Origin: Weizmannia acidilactici
GTDB taxonomy: Bacteria; Bacillota; Bacilli; Bacillales; Bacillaceae_C
DNA length: 64,000 bases
NCBI RefSeq assembly: GCF_008974185.1
Contig: NZ_BKZP01000012.1
Location: 1-64,000 of the forward strand
Direction of reading: 5' to 3'
A model generated the notes under the pieces. That model ran no database searches. It had not been told where the DNA came from and saw only the letters and a list, made by a program, of their open reading frames with translations. Within the stretch, counting starts at the first letter, position 1. Every line of letters begins with the position of its first letter. Shown in pieces: positions 18,281-27,026 of the stretch. The position numbers and the translations under genes are program-made.

Positions 18281-19397
18281 ACAGAAACCTGAACGGATCC
18301 GTATTTACTTTGGACTCAATAAATCGGACATCAAGCCCTTTTTCCCCGCATGCTTTCTGCAAATAATTCGCAACGCCTTTTTTCATCACTTTTTCGACGT
18401 TGTGTCCGGGATCAATAACGTTCAGTCCCATCGCCAAAGCATCATGGGCATTATGGTAATAAAAATCCCCGGTTACGAAAACATCGGCGCCTGCCCTTTT
18501 GGCCCGCGAAAAATATTTATTGCCGTCACCGCCCAACACTGCCACTTTTTTCACTTTATCTTCCAAGTTTCCAACCACGCGCAAAGCTTTGACATCGAGC
18601 GCTTTTTTTACATGTTCGGCAAATTCCCAAAGTGCCATTTCCTTTTCCAGTTCGCCGATCCTGCCGAGTCCGAGCTTTGTGCCTTCATTTTCAACAGGAT
18701 AAATGTCATAAGCGACCTCCTCATACGGATGCGTACGGAACATCGCCTGCAGCACCTGTTTTTCAATCGAAGCCGTGTATATCGTCTCCACCCTTACTTC
18801 TTCAGTTTCTTCAAGTTCCCCAACTTTTCCAAGAAAAGGGTTCGTGCCTTCCCCAGGCAAAAACCGGCCGGTACCGCGGACGGAGAAGGAGCAGTGGCTG
18901 TATGCCCCGATGGCACCGGCGCCTGCATTTCCGATCGCCGTCCTGACTTTTTCCTCGTGAGATACCGGCACATATACAACCAGTTTCCTCAGCTTGTCTT
19001 CATATGTAGGCGATAAAATTTCCGTGCTACAGAGGCCGAGCGCTTCCGCCAGCAAATCATTCACCCCGCCGGGCGCCACATCCAGATTCGTATGGGCCGC
19101 ATAGACGGCAATTCCGTGGCGGATGCATTTTTCAACCAGCCTGCCCTGCGGGGTATCGGTAGCAACATTTTTCAGTGGCCGGTAAATCGTCGGATGATGG
19201 GCTATAATGAGCTGCACATCATTTTCAATCGCTTCATCCACAACGTCTTCAATCACATCAAGCGCGACCAGCACATTTTTTACTGGCCGGTTTAATTGCC
19301 CGATCTGAAGGCCGACCGGATCTCCTTCCATCGCATATTTTTTCGGTGCAAACTGTTCAAACAGTTGAATCACTTCGTGTCCGTTGGCGTTTTTCAT
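18279..19397 (-). CDS. yqfO: Nif3-like dinuclear metal-centre protein YqfO
   Basis: The 372-aa protein has the Nif3 fold with HHP (IIAHHPTIYRPL), HTNLD (YAAHTNLDVA) and C-terminal TGDF..HD metal-ligand motifs. A CutA/PII-like domain is inserted around 140-240, as in B. subtilis YqfO (373 aa). The family has been linked to GTP cyclohydrolase I type 2 by name, but the activity is unsettled. The ATG overlaps the trmK stop (ATGA), so the pair is translationally coupled. Confidence 0.92.
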   Translation of the reverse strand: MKNANGHEVIQLFEQFAPKKYAMEGDPVGLQIGQLNRPVKNVLVALDVIEDVVDEAIENDVQLIIAHHPTIYRPLKNVATDTPQGRLVEKCIRHGIAVYAAHTNLDVAPGGVNDLLAEALGLCSTEILSPTYEDKLRKLVVYVPVSHEEKVRTAIGNAGAGAIGAYSHCSFSVRGTGRFLPGEGTNPFLGKVGELEETEEVRVETIYTASIEKQVLQAMFRTHPYEEVAYDIYPVENEGTKLGLGRIGELEKEMALWEFAEHVKKALDVKALRVVGNLEDKVKKVAVLGGDGNKYFSRAKRAGADVFVTGDFYYHNAHDALAMGLNVIDPGHNVEKVMKKGVANYLQKACGEKGLDVRFIESKVNTDPFRFL

Positions 19398-20092
19398 TTT
19401 AAAACCTCCTCTGCCAGAGCAATCAAATGCCTGTAATGGCTTTTCTTCTCTTCAAGCTCCGGGCTTGGTTCGGCTTCTGACATTTTCCTGAGAATATGCT
19501 GCCATTTTCTTTTTTCGGACTGCCATTTTTTCCGGAATGCCGCGTTGTTTTCTTTTATCAAAATAGGCCCCATCATGAGTTCTGCTTCAGTCAGATTTTG
19601 GGGGCGGGCTTCGGCATCTGCTGCGAGTATTTCATAAATTTTCCCGTCTTCTTCAAGAATCCTTTCACCTATAATTACCCATCCGTTTTCCACGCACCAT
19701 TTCCGGACAAACAATGATCCGACATTTGGCTGGAGAATCAGCCTTTTTGTTCCAGTAAGTTTTTCTTTTCCCCGTTCCAGTATGGAAGCGATCAAAGCAC
19801 CGCCCATTCCGGCTATCGTGATGCATTCAGCTTCGCCCGGGGAAAGGACATCCAAACCGTCGCCTTTTCTCACACTGATTTTTCCGGCAAGGCCCAATTG
19901 TTCCACTTGCCGGCGCGCGGAACGGTACGGCCCGTCCGCGACTTCGCCCGCAACCGCCTCCCTGGCAATCCCATGTTTTACACAATAGCAAGGGAGATAA
20001 GCATGGTCGGAACCGATATCGGCAATTTTCGTGCCATTCGGTATAAAAGCAGCCACTGCCCCAAGCCTTTTCGAAAGTTTTTCGCTGTTCAT
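19394..20092 (-). CDS. trmK: tRNA (adenine(22)-N1)-methyltransferase
   Basis: The 232-aa SAM-dependent enzyme methylates A22 of bacterial tRNAs. The SAM motif IADIGSDHAYLPCYCV (residues 24-39) and the catalytic-region ITIAGMGGALI are visible; a C-terminal coiled coil follows (WQSEKRKWQHILRKM). It is the first gene of trmK-yqfO. SD GGTGAAG lies before the ATG. Symbol also yqfN. Confidence 0.93.
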   Translation of the reverse strand: MNSEKLSKRLGAVAAFIPNGTKIADIGSDHAYLPCYCVKHGIAREAVAGEVADGPYRSARRQVEQLGLAGKISVRKGDGLDVLSPGEAECITIAGMGGALIASILERGKEKLTGTKRLILQPNVGSLFVRKWCVENGWVIIGERILEEDGKIYEILAADAEARPQNLTEAELMMGPILIKENNAAFRKKWQSEKRKWQHILRKMSEAEPSPELEEKKSHYRHLIALAEEVLK

Positions 20093-20142
20093 TTCTTCAC
20101 CACTTTATACAGGATACTTCTATTGTAGCCACTTTTTGCCAT

Positions 20143-20168
20143 AAAAAAAAGGGCACTGTTTGGCGCCC
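20143..20168 (-). terminator. intrinsic terminator of cccA
   Basis: Minus-strand hairpin GGGCGCC..GCCC followed by eight T, just after the cccA stop. Confidence 0.82.
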
Positions 20169-20177
20169 GCATTTCGT

Positions 20178-20549
20178 TTATTTTAACTTCGATACCCAAT
20201 CCGCCATTTCATCGATATGGTCCGCTTCAACAAGCCCTGCCGGCATACCGCCGCTTGTGCCGTTTTTCAGCACATCCTTAATTTTATCTTTGGACAATTT
20301 CTTGCCAACCCCATGCAGATTCGGCCCAACCGCTCCCTGCAGATTGTTCCCGTGGCAAGTCGCGCATGTTTTTTTGGCGAAACTTTCCGGGTCAAATTTT
20401 CCCGAATCAGCTGTCTGCGTTTGTTTAGGGCTTTCCTTTTCCTTCGCAACTTGTTTTGCATCGCCTACCCCCTTGATGGAAAAGAAAAAGACAAGTGCCA
20501 ACCCGAATACCATGATCAGCAAATATGGTATGACAGGATTCTTTTTCAT
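20178..20549 (-). CDS. cccA: membrane-anchored cytochrome c-550
   Basis: The 123-aa electron carrier has one N-terminal membrane anchor (8-25), a charged linker and a mono-haem domain with C62-A-T-C65-H66 and axial Met102 (GGMPAG). It acts on the outer face of the membrane in respiration. SD GGGGGAG precedes the ATG. It is monocistronic. A perfect cre sequence about 120 bp upstream suggests catabolite control, which would fit a respiratory gene. Confidence 0.95.
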   Translation of the reverse strand: MKKNPVIPYLLIMVFGLALVFFFSIKGVGDAKQVAKEKESPKQTQTADSGKFDPESFAKKTCATCHGNNLQGAVGPNLHGVGKKLSKDKIKDVLKNGTSGGMPAGLVEADHIDEMADWVSKLK

Positions 20550-20671
20550 TGCGCTCCCCCTTTATTTTACCGCTTTTTCAGCGTGCGTCCATTATTTATC
20601 TCTTTTATTTTAACTGAAAATTTTTAATAAAGAAAGCCCTAACAACGTTTTTATACGTGAATAGATTTTGG

Positions 20672-20700
20672 TTGAATGCGCTTACATTTTGTGTTATAAT
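20672..20700 (+). promoter_or_regulatory. strong plus-strand promoter overlapping a perfect cre site
   Basis: -35 TTGAAT, 17-bp spacer, -10 TATAAT preceded by TGT. The segment 20672-20687, read on the minus strand as ATGTAAGCGCATTCAA, fits the CcpA consensus WTGNAANCGNWNNCAW at every fixed position. No plus-strand gene follows; it points into the 3' end of the convergent gene at 20784. The cre may also serve cccA, which reads away on the other strand. Confidence 0.6.
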
Positions 20701-20783
20701 AAAAATGATGTAGAATTCAATAAAAATTCACAATTCCAAATCAACAAAGCCGGAAACCGAAAGTTCCGAATTTAAAATATATT

Positions 20784-21365
20784 CTATATTAGGATAGAAA
20801 ATACCAAAATGGCAGTCCCAAGAATTCCCGAAACGGTAAAAAACAGCAGTTTGTAGGATTTTCCGACAACAAGCCACAGGGCGCAGTTGGCAAAAAGCAG
20901 CAAATACAAGGAATGGCGCTGATTTCCAAATAACTTTTCATTCACGAGCACACTGAGCATCAGCAAAATAAACGCAGCGCCAATAAAGAAAAGTGAAAAA
21001 AAGAATTCTTTATTAGCATAACGAATTCCTACAATAAGTAAAAATCCGACAAAAGCTGTCAAAATCACCGTTTGCAAAATAAAATGTAATTCAGTAAAAT
21101 AAATGACAAATACAGCTATTCCGGCTAAAGCTAAAATGAAAACGGAAAACACCGCGAGCTTTAGGGTAGGCTTTTTCCTGCCGCCGGCATTTTGTTTTTC
21201 GCCGGTTCCGCCTTCCGTGCCGCCATTGTAAAGAGCAAGCAGGAAATCGCAATATTCTTGTGGAATCATATGGTTTTCTTTCCACATTTTAATTTCGTTG
21301 ATGATAATATTTTTCTTAGTATCATCCATATACAGCACATCCCAAATGATATATTCGATAGGCAT
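20784..21365 (-). CDS. multi-pass membrane protein of unknown function
   Basis: The 193-aa protein has a cytosolic N-terminal segment (1-65, acidic and helical, with WKENHMIPQEYCDFLLALYNGG reminiscent of DUF2157-type leaders) followed by about five or six hydrophobic helices to the C-terminus. I do not recognise a family with certainty. ATG at 21365 has AGGA 8 nt upstream; ATG at 21329 (MDDTKKN) is an alternative. It follows sigA in the same direction after a weak hairpin. Confidence 0.65.
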   Translation of the reverse strand: MPIEYIIWDVLYMDDTKKNIIINEIKMWKENHMIPQEYCDFLLALYNGGTEGGTGEKQNAGGRKKPTLKLAVFSVFILALAGIAVFVIYFTELHFILQTVILTAFVGFLLIVGIRYANKEFFFSLFFIGAAFILLMLSVLVNEKLFGNQRHSLYLLLFANCALWLVVGKSYKLLFFTVSGILGTAILVFSILI

Positions 21366-21428
21366 TCGGATAATCCTTTTTTTGCACGAAAAAGGTTTAC
21401 TTCCTTACCGGAGTAAATAAAGAATAAG

Positions 21429-21461
21429 GCGCTTGGCTGAAAAGGTTATGCACAAGCGCCA
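21429..21461 (-). terminator. probable terminator of the dnaG-sigA operon
   Basis: Minus-strand stem GGCGCTTG/CAAGCGCC with a 17-nt loop, followed by TTATTCTTTATT. The U-tract is imperfect, so read-through into 20784-21365 is possible. Confidence 0.55.
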
Positions 21462-21491
21462 TGCTATCTTGATGTGCGGAAGCGGGGCATA

Positions 21492-22628
21492 TTATTCCAG
21501 GAAGTCTTTCAGCCGCTTGCTCCTGCTCGGATGGCGCAGTTTCCGGAGCGCTTTTGCCTCGATTTGGCGAATCCGTTCCCTTGTGACACCGAATACTTTG
21601 CCGACTTCTTCAAGCGTACGTGTACGTCCGTCGTCAAGGCCGAAGCGCAGGCGGAGCACATTTTCTTCCCTGTCGGTTAACGTGTCGAGTACATCTTCGA
21701 GCTGCTCTTTCAGAAGTTCATAGGCAGCATGGTCTGAAGGGGAAGTGGCTTCCTGGTCTTCGATAAAATCGCCTAAATGCGAATCGTCTTCTTCACCGAT
21801 CGGTGTTTCAAGTGAGACCGGTTCCTGGGCAATTTTAATGATTTCCCTTACCTTATCCGGGGATATATCCATTTCTTCGGCAATTTCTTCCGGCGTCGGT
21901 TCCCTGCCCAGATCCTGGAGCAGCGAACGCTGTACACGGATTAATTTATTGATTGTTTCGACCATATGGACAGGGATGCGGATTGTCCTTGCCTGGTCGG
22001 CAATGGCGCGCGTGATGGCCTGGCGGATCCACCATGTAGCATACGTGCTGAATTTATAGCCTTTCCGGTAGTCGAATTTTTCAACCGCTTTGATCAGGCC
22101 CATGTTTCCTTCCTGAATCAGGTCAAGGAATTGCATGCCGCGGCCCACATACCTTTTTGCAATGCTGACAACAAGACGCAAGTTTGCTTCCGCAAGCCGG
22201 CGTTTCGCTTCTTCGTCGCCGTTTTCGATTCTTTTGGCCAGTTCAATTTCTTCATCTGCGGAAAGAAGGTCGACACGCCCGATTTCTTTTAAATACATGC
22301 GGACCGGATCATTGATTTTCACACCCGGGGGAACGCTCAGATCATTCAGGTCAAATTCTTCATCGTTTTCTTTTTCCAAATCAAGATGTGAAGGCGCAGC
22401 CTCATCATCGCCGGGATCGTCCATAAGATCGATACCTTGTTCGGTAAGAGATTCATAAAATTCATCCATTTGGTCGGATGTCAAATCAAAGTTGCCAAGC
22501 TTCTCGGAAATGGTATCATAGGTAAGAAACCCGCGTTTTTTCCCGCGTTCAACGAGTTGCTCCTTCGCTTTTTCCAATGTAGACTCACTTTCTTCTAATG
22601 CTTTGGAACGTGCTGACTTTTCAGCCAT
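21492..22628 (-). CDS. sigA: RNA polymerase primary sigma factor (sigma-A)
   Basis: The 378-aa vegetative sigma factor directs polymerase to TTGACA/TATAAT promoters. Region 1.1 is at the N-terminus, followed by an acidic stretch (around [12 protein letters not shown]), region 1.2, region 2 ([17 protein letters not shown]), region 3 and region 4 with the HTH ([20 protein letters not shown]). ATG at 22628 is chosen because SD GGAGGGG lies 6 nt upstream; the in-frame TTG/ATG further up lacks one. Last gene of yqxD-dnaG-sigA. Confidence 0.98.
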   Translation of the reverse strand: MAEKSARSKALEESESTLEKAKEQLVERGKKRGFLTYDTISEKLGNFDLTSDQMDEFYESLTEQGIDLMDDPGDDEAAPSHLDLEKENDEEFDLNDLSVPPGVKINDPVRMYLKEIGRVDLLSADEEIELAKRIENGDEEAKRRLAEANLRLVVSIAKRYVGRGMQFLDLIQEGNMGLIKAVEKFDYRKGYKFSTYATWWIRQAITRAIADQARTIRIPVHMVETINKLIRVQRSLLQDLGREPTPEEIAEEMDISPDKVREIIKIAQEPVSLETPIGEEDDSHLGDFIEDQEATSPSDHAAYELLKEQLEDVLDTLTDREENVLRLRFGLDDGRTRTLEEVGKVFGVTRERIRQIEAKALRKLRHPSRSKRLKDFLE

Positions 22629-22701
22629 ATGTTCCCCTCCTTCCAACAATTTCACTCACAATGGTCCAACTGCAGCTTAATCTATTGTGTAAAGCAGAGA
22701 T

Positions 22702-24513
22702 TTATGTGATTGACTTCCGCAATGCCAAAATTTCATTTGCCAATTGCAGTGCCTTTTGAAAATCGTTTTGCCGTTCAGCATCTTTTTGCGCCCTTTGTTT
22801 TTCTTTAATAAGCAGCAATTTTTGATGTTTTAGCACATACTGCACATAGTCTTCCAACTCGGCTTCCGATAGCTCCTCGTTGACTGTCATCATTTCGATT
22901 TCGGCCACAATCCTTTGCAGCTTTGTATCGGGCAAGTAAGAAAGAAAAGCGCTGGCGTCAGGCGGATTCCCTTCTTCATACCAGCCGAGCAGGTAAGTGA
23001 AAATCGCCTGGTGCTCATCCACGTAAAAAGTATTACCGTGGAGAAGGTCTTTTACTTTATAGGCGGTCTCCCCGTCTTTCAACATATGTGCCAGTAATCT
23101 TCTTTCAGCGGTTATATTGGCGGGAAGCAACGGGCTTTCAGGGCCAGGCGCCGTCTGCAATCCGAGTCCGGTACCATTCCGGCTAGCCCGTTTTCCGGAC
23201 CAGCGTATACGGAATTGCCGCTCCTGCTCTTTCAGGGCATCCAAAGATAATGAAAACTCTTCGGACAGTTGGCGTAAATAAAGATCTTTCTCAACGGCAT
23301 TTTCCAATTTTGAAATTTCCTTTATTACTTCTTCTATATACGCCAGCTTTTCTCCTTCATTTTGGAGATTTTTATTCAGGCGGAAATAATTCATTTTGAA
23401 AGCCATAAACGTCAGGCTGGCCCCTATTACATCCCGACGGAATTTCTCGCCGCCGTTTTGGTTTATGTAGTCATCAGGGTCCAGTCCTTCAGGCATTTGC
23501 GCAACCCGCACTTCACATCCGTTTTCGCTCAGCATCCTGCCGGCCCGGAAAGCAGCTGTAATCCCAGCCTGGTCAGAGTCATAACAAATGACAACATTGT
23601 CCGTCAGCCTTTTGATGATTTGGACATGTTCCGGCGTAATGGAAGTGCCCATTGTTGCAATGCCGTTTTGGACGCCTGCTTTGTCTGCGGATATGACATC
23701 CGCATAACCTTCAAAAATCACCGCCTGCTGCTTTTTCCGGATTGGTCCCCTTGCCTGGTGCAGGTTGAAAAGAAGCGTGCTTTTGTTAAAAAGGGGCGTT
23801 TCAGGGCTGTTCAAATATTTCGGCTGCTCGCCCTTCCGTACCGCTCTTCCTGCAAACGCTATAATCCTTCCTTTTATGTCAATAATTGGGAACATGATCC
23901 GATCCCTGAACCGGTCGAAATATTTACCGTCCCGCTCATTTCGGATGATCAGGCCGCCCTTTTCCATGACAGGAAGTGAATATCCCCGCTTATGGAGCAT
24001 TTTCGCAGCGAAATCCCAGGCCGGAAGCGCATATCCGATCCCGAACTTTTCAAGGCTTTCATCCGTAAAACCGCGCCCCCGCAAATATTCAAGCGCCGGC
24101 TGTCCCTCTTTTGTATGGAGGAGCAAATGATGGTATAATTTTTGCAACAATTCGTGCGCTTCCATTATCTGCGACAGCTCCGGATCGATGCTTTTCGACA
24201 CTTCCGTCTGCAGCCCTATATCCAGTTCAATATGCAATTTTCGCGCAAGCTTCACTGCCGCTTCCTGGAAAGTGATGCCTTCGATATCCATAAGAAAAGT
24301 AAAAACATTGCCGCCAGCGCCGCATCCAAAACAATGGAAAATCTGCTTATCGGGCGAAACGGAAAAAGACGGGGTGTTCTCACCGTGGAACGGGCACAGC
24401 CCGAAATAGTTACGTCCCTGTTTTTTTAGCTGGACATATTCGCTGACCACATCCACGATATCCGCAGACTGGCGTATTTCATTGATTTTCTCGTTCGGAA
24501 TTATTCCTGCCAC
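22702..24513 (-). CDS. dnaG: DNA primase
   Basis: The 603-aa enzyme makes RNA primers at the replication fork. An N-terminal zinc ribbon (Cys40, His43, Cys61, Cys64), TOPRIM catalytic core (EGYADVI, YDSDQAG) and C-terminal helicase-binding domain are all present. I use GTG at 24513 (reads AGIIPNEKINEIR), giving exactly the B. subtilis length; an upstream ATG would add about 48 residues out of the preceding gene. It overlaps yqxD by 35 nt. Confidence 0.96.
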   Translation of the reverse strand: MAGIIPNEKINEIRQSADIVDVVSEYVQLKKQGRNYFGLCPFHGENTPSFSVSPDKQIFHCFGCGAGGNVFTFLMDIEGITFQEAAVKLARKLHIELDIGLQTEVSKSIDPELSQIMEAHELLQKLYHHLLLHTKEGQPALEYLRGRGFTDESLEKFGIGYALPAWDFAAKMLHKRGYSLPVMEKGGLIIRNERDGKYFDRFRDRIMFPIIDIKGRIIAFAGRAVRKGEQPKYLNSPETPLFNKSTLLFNLHQARGPIRKKQQAVIFEGYADVISADKAGVQNGIATMGTSITPEHVQIIKRLTDNVVICYDSDQAGITAAFRAGRMLSENGCEVRVAQMPEGLDPDDYINQNGGEKFRRDVIGASLTFMAFKMNYFRLNKNLQNEGEKLAYIEEVIKEISKLENAVEKDLYLRQLSEEFSLSLDALKEQERQFRIRWSGKRASRNGTGLGLQTAPGPESPLLPANITAERRLLAHMLKDGETAYKVKDLLHGNTFYVDEHQAIFTYLLGWYEEGNPPDASAFLSYLPDTKLQRIVAEIEMMTVNEELSEAELEDYVQYVLKHQKLLLIKEKQRAQKDAERQNDFQKALQLANEILALRKSIT

Positions 24514-24955
24514 GAAAACATCCCTTCTGCTCCATTTTTGAAAGCATTTCAGCCAGGGCACGGGCAAAATGTTCCCGGTCTTCGGCTGTAAAGCGTTTCG
24601 TACCCTTTCCGTACCTGCCCCGACTCCTTTCTTTTGCCGCCAGATAGCGGAGATCAAGCGCCGGGCCGATCGAGCTTTCCGTGTAAATCGTGCCCCTCGG
24701 CGTCAGCGCAGATGCCCCTTTCGGCAAAACGAGGCTCGCCAGGCCGATATCCTGCGTAACGACAATATCGCCGGTTTCCGCATGGTTTGCGATATAAATG
24801 TCGGCTGATTCCCGGTGCGGGTCGACGTACACCCAATGGCCTTCCTCAGGATCTGCCATCCGGTTTTTGTACGAAGCAACAAAAACAACAGCCGCCCCGT
24901 ATTCCCGGGCAACAGAAACAATTTCCCCCTTTACCGGACAGGCATCGGCATCCAC
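24479..24955 (-). CDS. yqxD: UPF0178 (YaiI/YqxD) family protein
   Basis: The protein of about 158 aa carries the family hallmarks VDADACPVK and the VTQDIGLA motif of a PIN/NYN-like nuclease fold; function unproven. The only conventional start is GTG at 24955, but that codon is the Val of the conserved xxVLVDADACP strand, so ten residues of the usual N-terminus would be lost. An in-frame AUA at 24985 with GGAG 9 nt upstream would restore them. First gene of yqxD-dnaG-sigA. Confidence 0.88.
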   Translation of the reverse strand: MDADACPVKGEIVSVAREYGAAVVFVASYKNRMADPEEGHWVYVDPHRESADIYIANHAETGDIVVTQDIGLASLVLPKGASALTPRGTIYTESSIGPALDLRYLAAKERSRGRYGKGTKRFTAEDREHFARALAEMLSKMEQKGCFRGRNNSERENQ

Positions 24956-25149
24956 AAGTACGGTAGCGCCTTTTATCCTAAATATTCTACATCACTCCAC
25001 AGAATCCTGCTTTATTTGCGTTTCTTCCCATAATTTTTTTCATATGTCGAATTTTTTTCAAAATTGGGCTTGACATTTGCTAATAAATAGTTTATTCCTT
25101 TACCGCCCACTCTAAACCTCATTTAAATACATTTTTATCACAATTTTTT

Positions 25150-25178
25150 ATTATAGTATACTTGCTTCATTTTGACTA
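25150..25178 (-). promoter_or_regulatory. probable sigma-A promoter of yqxD-dnaG-sigA
   Basis: -10 TATAAT (perfect), 17-bp spacer, -35 TAGTCA (4/6) on the minus strand. The leader would be about 160 nt. The rest of the gap 24990-25430 holds this promoter, the yqfL terminator and no convincing gene. Confidence 0.5.
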
Positions 25179-25231
25179 TATATAAATACTGAAAAAAGGA
25201 AAGAAATATGCCTGGTTTTCTGCAATGCAAC

Positions 25232-25286
25232 GAAAAAAAGCGGGGAGAAACAACGGCCAATTTCAAAAGGCCGGTTTCCGCCCGTT
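25232..25286 (-). terminator. probable intrinsic terminator of ccpN-yqfL
   Basis: On the minus strand a long imperfect hairpin (GCGG..AAAC.CGGCC pairing with GGCCG..GTTT..CCGC) is followed by seven T. It lies 145 nt past the yqfL stop. Confidence 0.6.
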
Positions 25287-25433
25287 TTCCCACAATCTCT
25301 TCTTTAAATATCATTGCGTGCCGCAGTTCGCTTTTTCGGACGGAGGCCCCTGCTGATCCGCCCTGCCCGTATTAGGGGCTGAACCAGCATTTGCACTCCC
25401 CATTTTTATGCAGCCATCATGTAACTGCCTTTT

Positions 25434-26237
25434 TCACCATTTTCTCATTTCATTCATAATGATATTTGCTGTTTCTTCAACGGCTTTGCTCGTCACATCA
25501 ATCACTTTGCACCCGAGCCGTTCCGCGACTTTATTGAAATATTCCAATTCATATTTAATCCTTTCAATTGTCGCATAGCTTGCCGTGCCTTGGAGCCCGA
25601 GCGTTTTCAGCCGCTCTTTCCGGATATGGTTTAACGTGTCCGGATCAATTTTCAAGCCGAAGCATTTTTCAGCCGGCACCCGGAAAAGCTCTTCAGGGGG
25701 ATCCACTTCCGGCACAATCGGCACATTCGCAACTTTATAACAGTGGTGCGCCAAATATTGCGACAGAGGAGTTTTCGATGTGCGCGACACGCCGATCAAT
25801 ACGATATCCGCCCGCACAATGCCGCGAGGATCCCGGCCGTCATCATATTTTACGGCAAATTCGACGGCCTCCACCTTTTTAAAATAGGCTTCATCGAGTT
25901 TTCTCACGAGCCCTGGTTCATAAAGGGGCTTGCATTCATAAAGATGGAGCAGCTCGTCCATCAGCGGCCCCATTAAATCAACTGCCGCAATTCCGTGTTT
26001 TTTTGCTTCTTCATCCATATATTTTCTCATTTCCGGCTTTACAAGCGTATAAACAATCATTCCATAATTCAAGGAGGCGAGCGAAACGACTTCATCGATA
26101 TGTACGGTGTCTTCCACATAAGGAAAGCGTTTCAGTTCCGCATCATTCTTTTCAAATTGGCTGATCGCCGCTTTTGTCACCAGTTCCGCCGTCTCCCCGA
26201 CCGAGTCGGAAACGATATAAATATGAGGTTTTACCAA
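25434..26237 (-). CDS. yqfL: pyruvate,phosphate dikinase regulatory protein-like kinase/phosphorylase YqfL
   Basis: The 267-aa protein belongs to the bifunctional PPDK/PEP-synthase regulatory protein family (DUF299), with [11 protein letters not shown] at the N-terminus and the P-loop [11 protein letters not shown]. In B. subtilis YqfL acts with CcpN in gluconeogenic control. The start is TTG at 26237, with SD GGTGATC adjacent. It lies 17 nt after ccpN, so the two form an operon. Confidence 0.93.
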   Translation of the reverse strand: MVKPHIYIVSDSVGETAELVTKAAISQFEKNDAELKRFPYVEDTVHIDEVVSLASLNYGMIVYTLVKPEMRKYMDEEAKKHGIAAVDLMGPLMDELLHLYECKPLYEPGLVRKLDEAYFKKVEAVEFAVKYDDGRDPRGIVRADIVLIGVSRTSKTPLSQYLAHHCYKVANVPIVPEVDPPEELFRVPAEKCFGLKIDPDTLNHIRKERLKTLGLQGTASYATIERIKYELEYFNKVAERLGCKVIDVTSKAVEETANIIMNEMRKW

Positions 26238-26254
26238 AGATCACCACATCCTTT

Positions 26255-26887
26255 TCAATCGCCGTCCGCGAGTTCTACAAATGCTTTTGTAATATTGGTT
26301 TTTGTAATCCGGCCTACCACTTCAAGGCCTTTTTCTGTTTCTTTTACGATTGGCATTGAATCAATTTGCTTTTCGATCAGTTTTTTCGCCACATCAATCA
26401 GCAGATCGTCCTTTTTACAGTAAGTGATGTTTGGCATTCTTGTCATAATGATATGTACGGGAAGCGAGGTTAATTCCTTATTTCCGAGGCTGGCCCGCAA
26501 TAAGTCTTTCCGCGACAAAACGCCGACAAGATGGGCTTCATTGTCGACGACATAAAGCGTGCCGACGTCTTCGAGAAAAACCGTTACGATCGCATCGTAC
26601 ACAGATACATTCTCATTTACAACGACCGGCAAAGACTGGTAATCTTTCACATAAATATTTTTCAAATTTTCCGTGAGCAGCTGCGTGCTTGTTTTTCCGG
26701 TATAAAAATACCCTACACGCGGGCGCGCATCCAAATAGCCCGCCATCGTTAAAATGGCGAGATCCGGCCGCAGCGTTGCCCTCGTCAAATTCAGCTTTTC
26801 TGCAATATGCTCCCCTGTGATCGGGCCGCTCGTTTTGACAATTTCCAATATTTGTTCCTGCCTTTTTGTTAATTCGATCGTAATCAC
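26255..26887 (-). CDS. ccpN: CcpN, HTH-CBS repressor of gluconeogenic genes
   Basis: The protein of about 210 aa has an N-terminal winged HTH (GPITGEHIAEKLNLTRATLR) and two CBS domains (about 75-205) that sense adenine nucleotides. It represses gapB and pckA on glucose in B. subtilis. I take GTG at 26887, which aligns MITIEL with the B. subtilis MSTIEL start, although the SD (AAGGCGG) abuts it. ATG at 26908 is an alternative without SD. An extended -10 (TGCTATACT) lies upstream. Confidence 0.93.
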   Translation of the reverse strand: MITIELTKRQEQILEIVKTSGPITGEHIAEKLNLTRATLRPDLAILTMAGYLDARPRVGYFYTGKTSTQLLTENLKNIYVKDYQSLPVVVNENVSVYDAIVTVFLEDVGTLYVVDNEAHLVGVLSRKDLLRASLGNKELTSLPVHIIMTRMPNITYCKKDDLLIDVAKKLIEKQIDSMPIVKETEKGLEVVGRITKTNITKAFVELADGD

Positions 26888-27026
26888 CGCCTTATTAAAC
26901 GCAACCATATGAAAACATAGTATAGCACAATGCTGCCATTCTGTCTTCAAATGCCGTGTGTTGCACATAAAAGCTTCAAATCTTTATTTATATTGTAGGC
27001 ACAATATGCATATACTGAATAACAGA

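Noticed and set aside
25070-25098. Consensus TTGACA on the plus strand
   Set aside because: The -10 at 17 bp is TATTCC and no gene follows in that direction; the region is the 5' leader of yqxD-dnaG-sigA on the other strand.
25208-25375. 55-codon plus-strand ORF with AAAGGAAAG before its ATG
   Set aside because: It overlaps the probable yqfL terminator, has no recognisable motif and no clear promoter; composition is that of antisense hairpin DNA.
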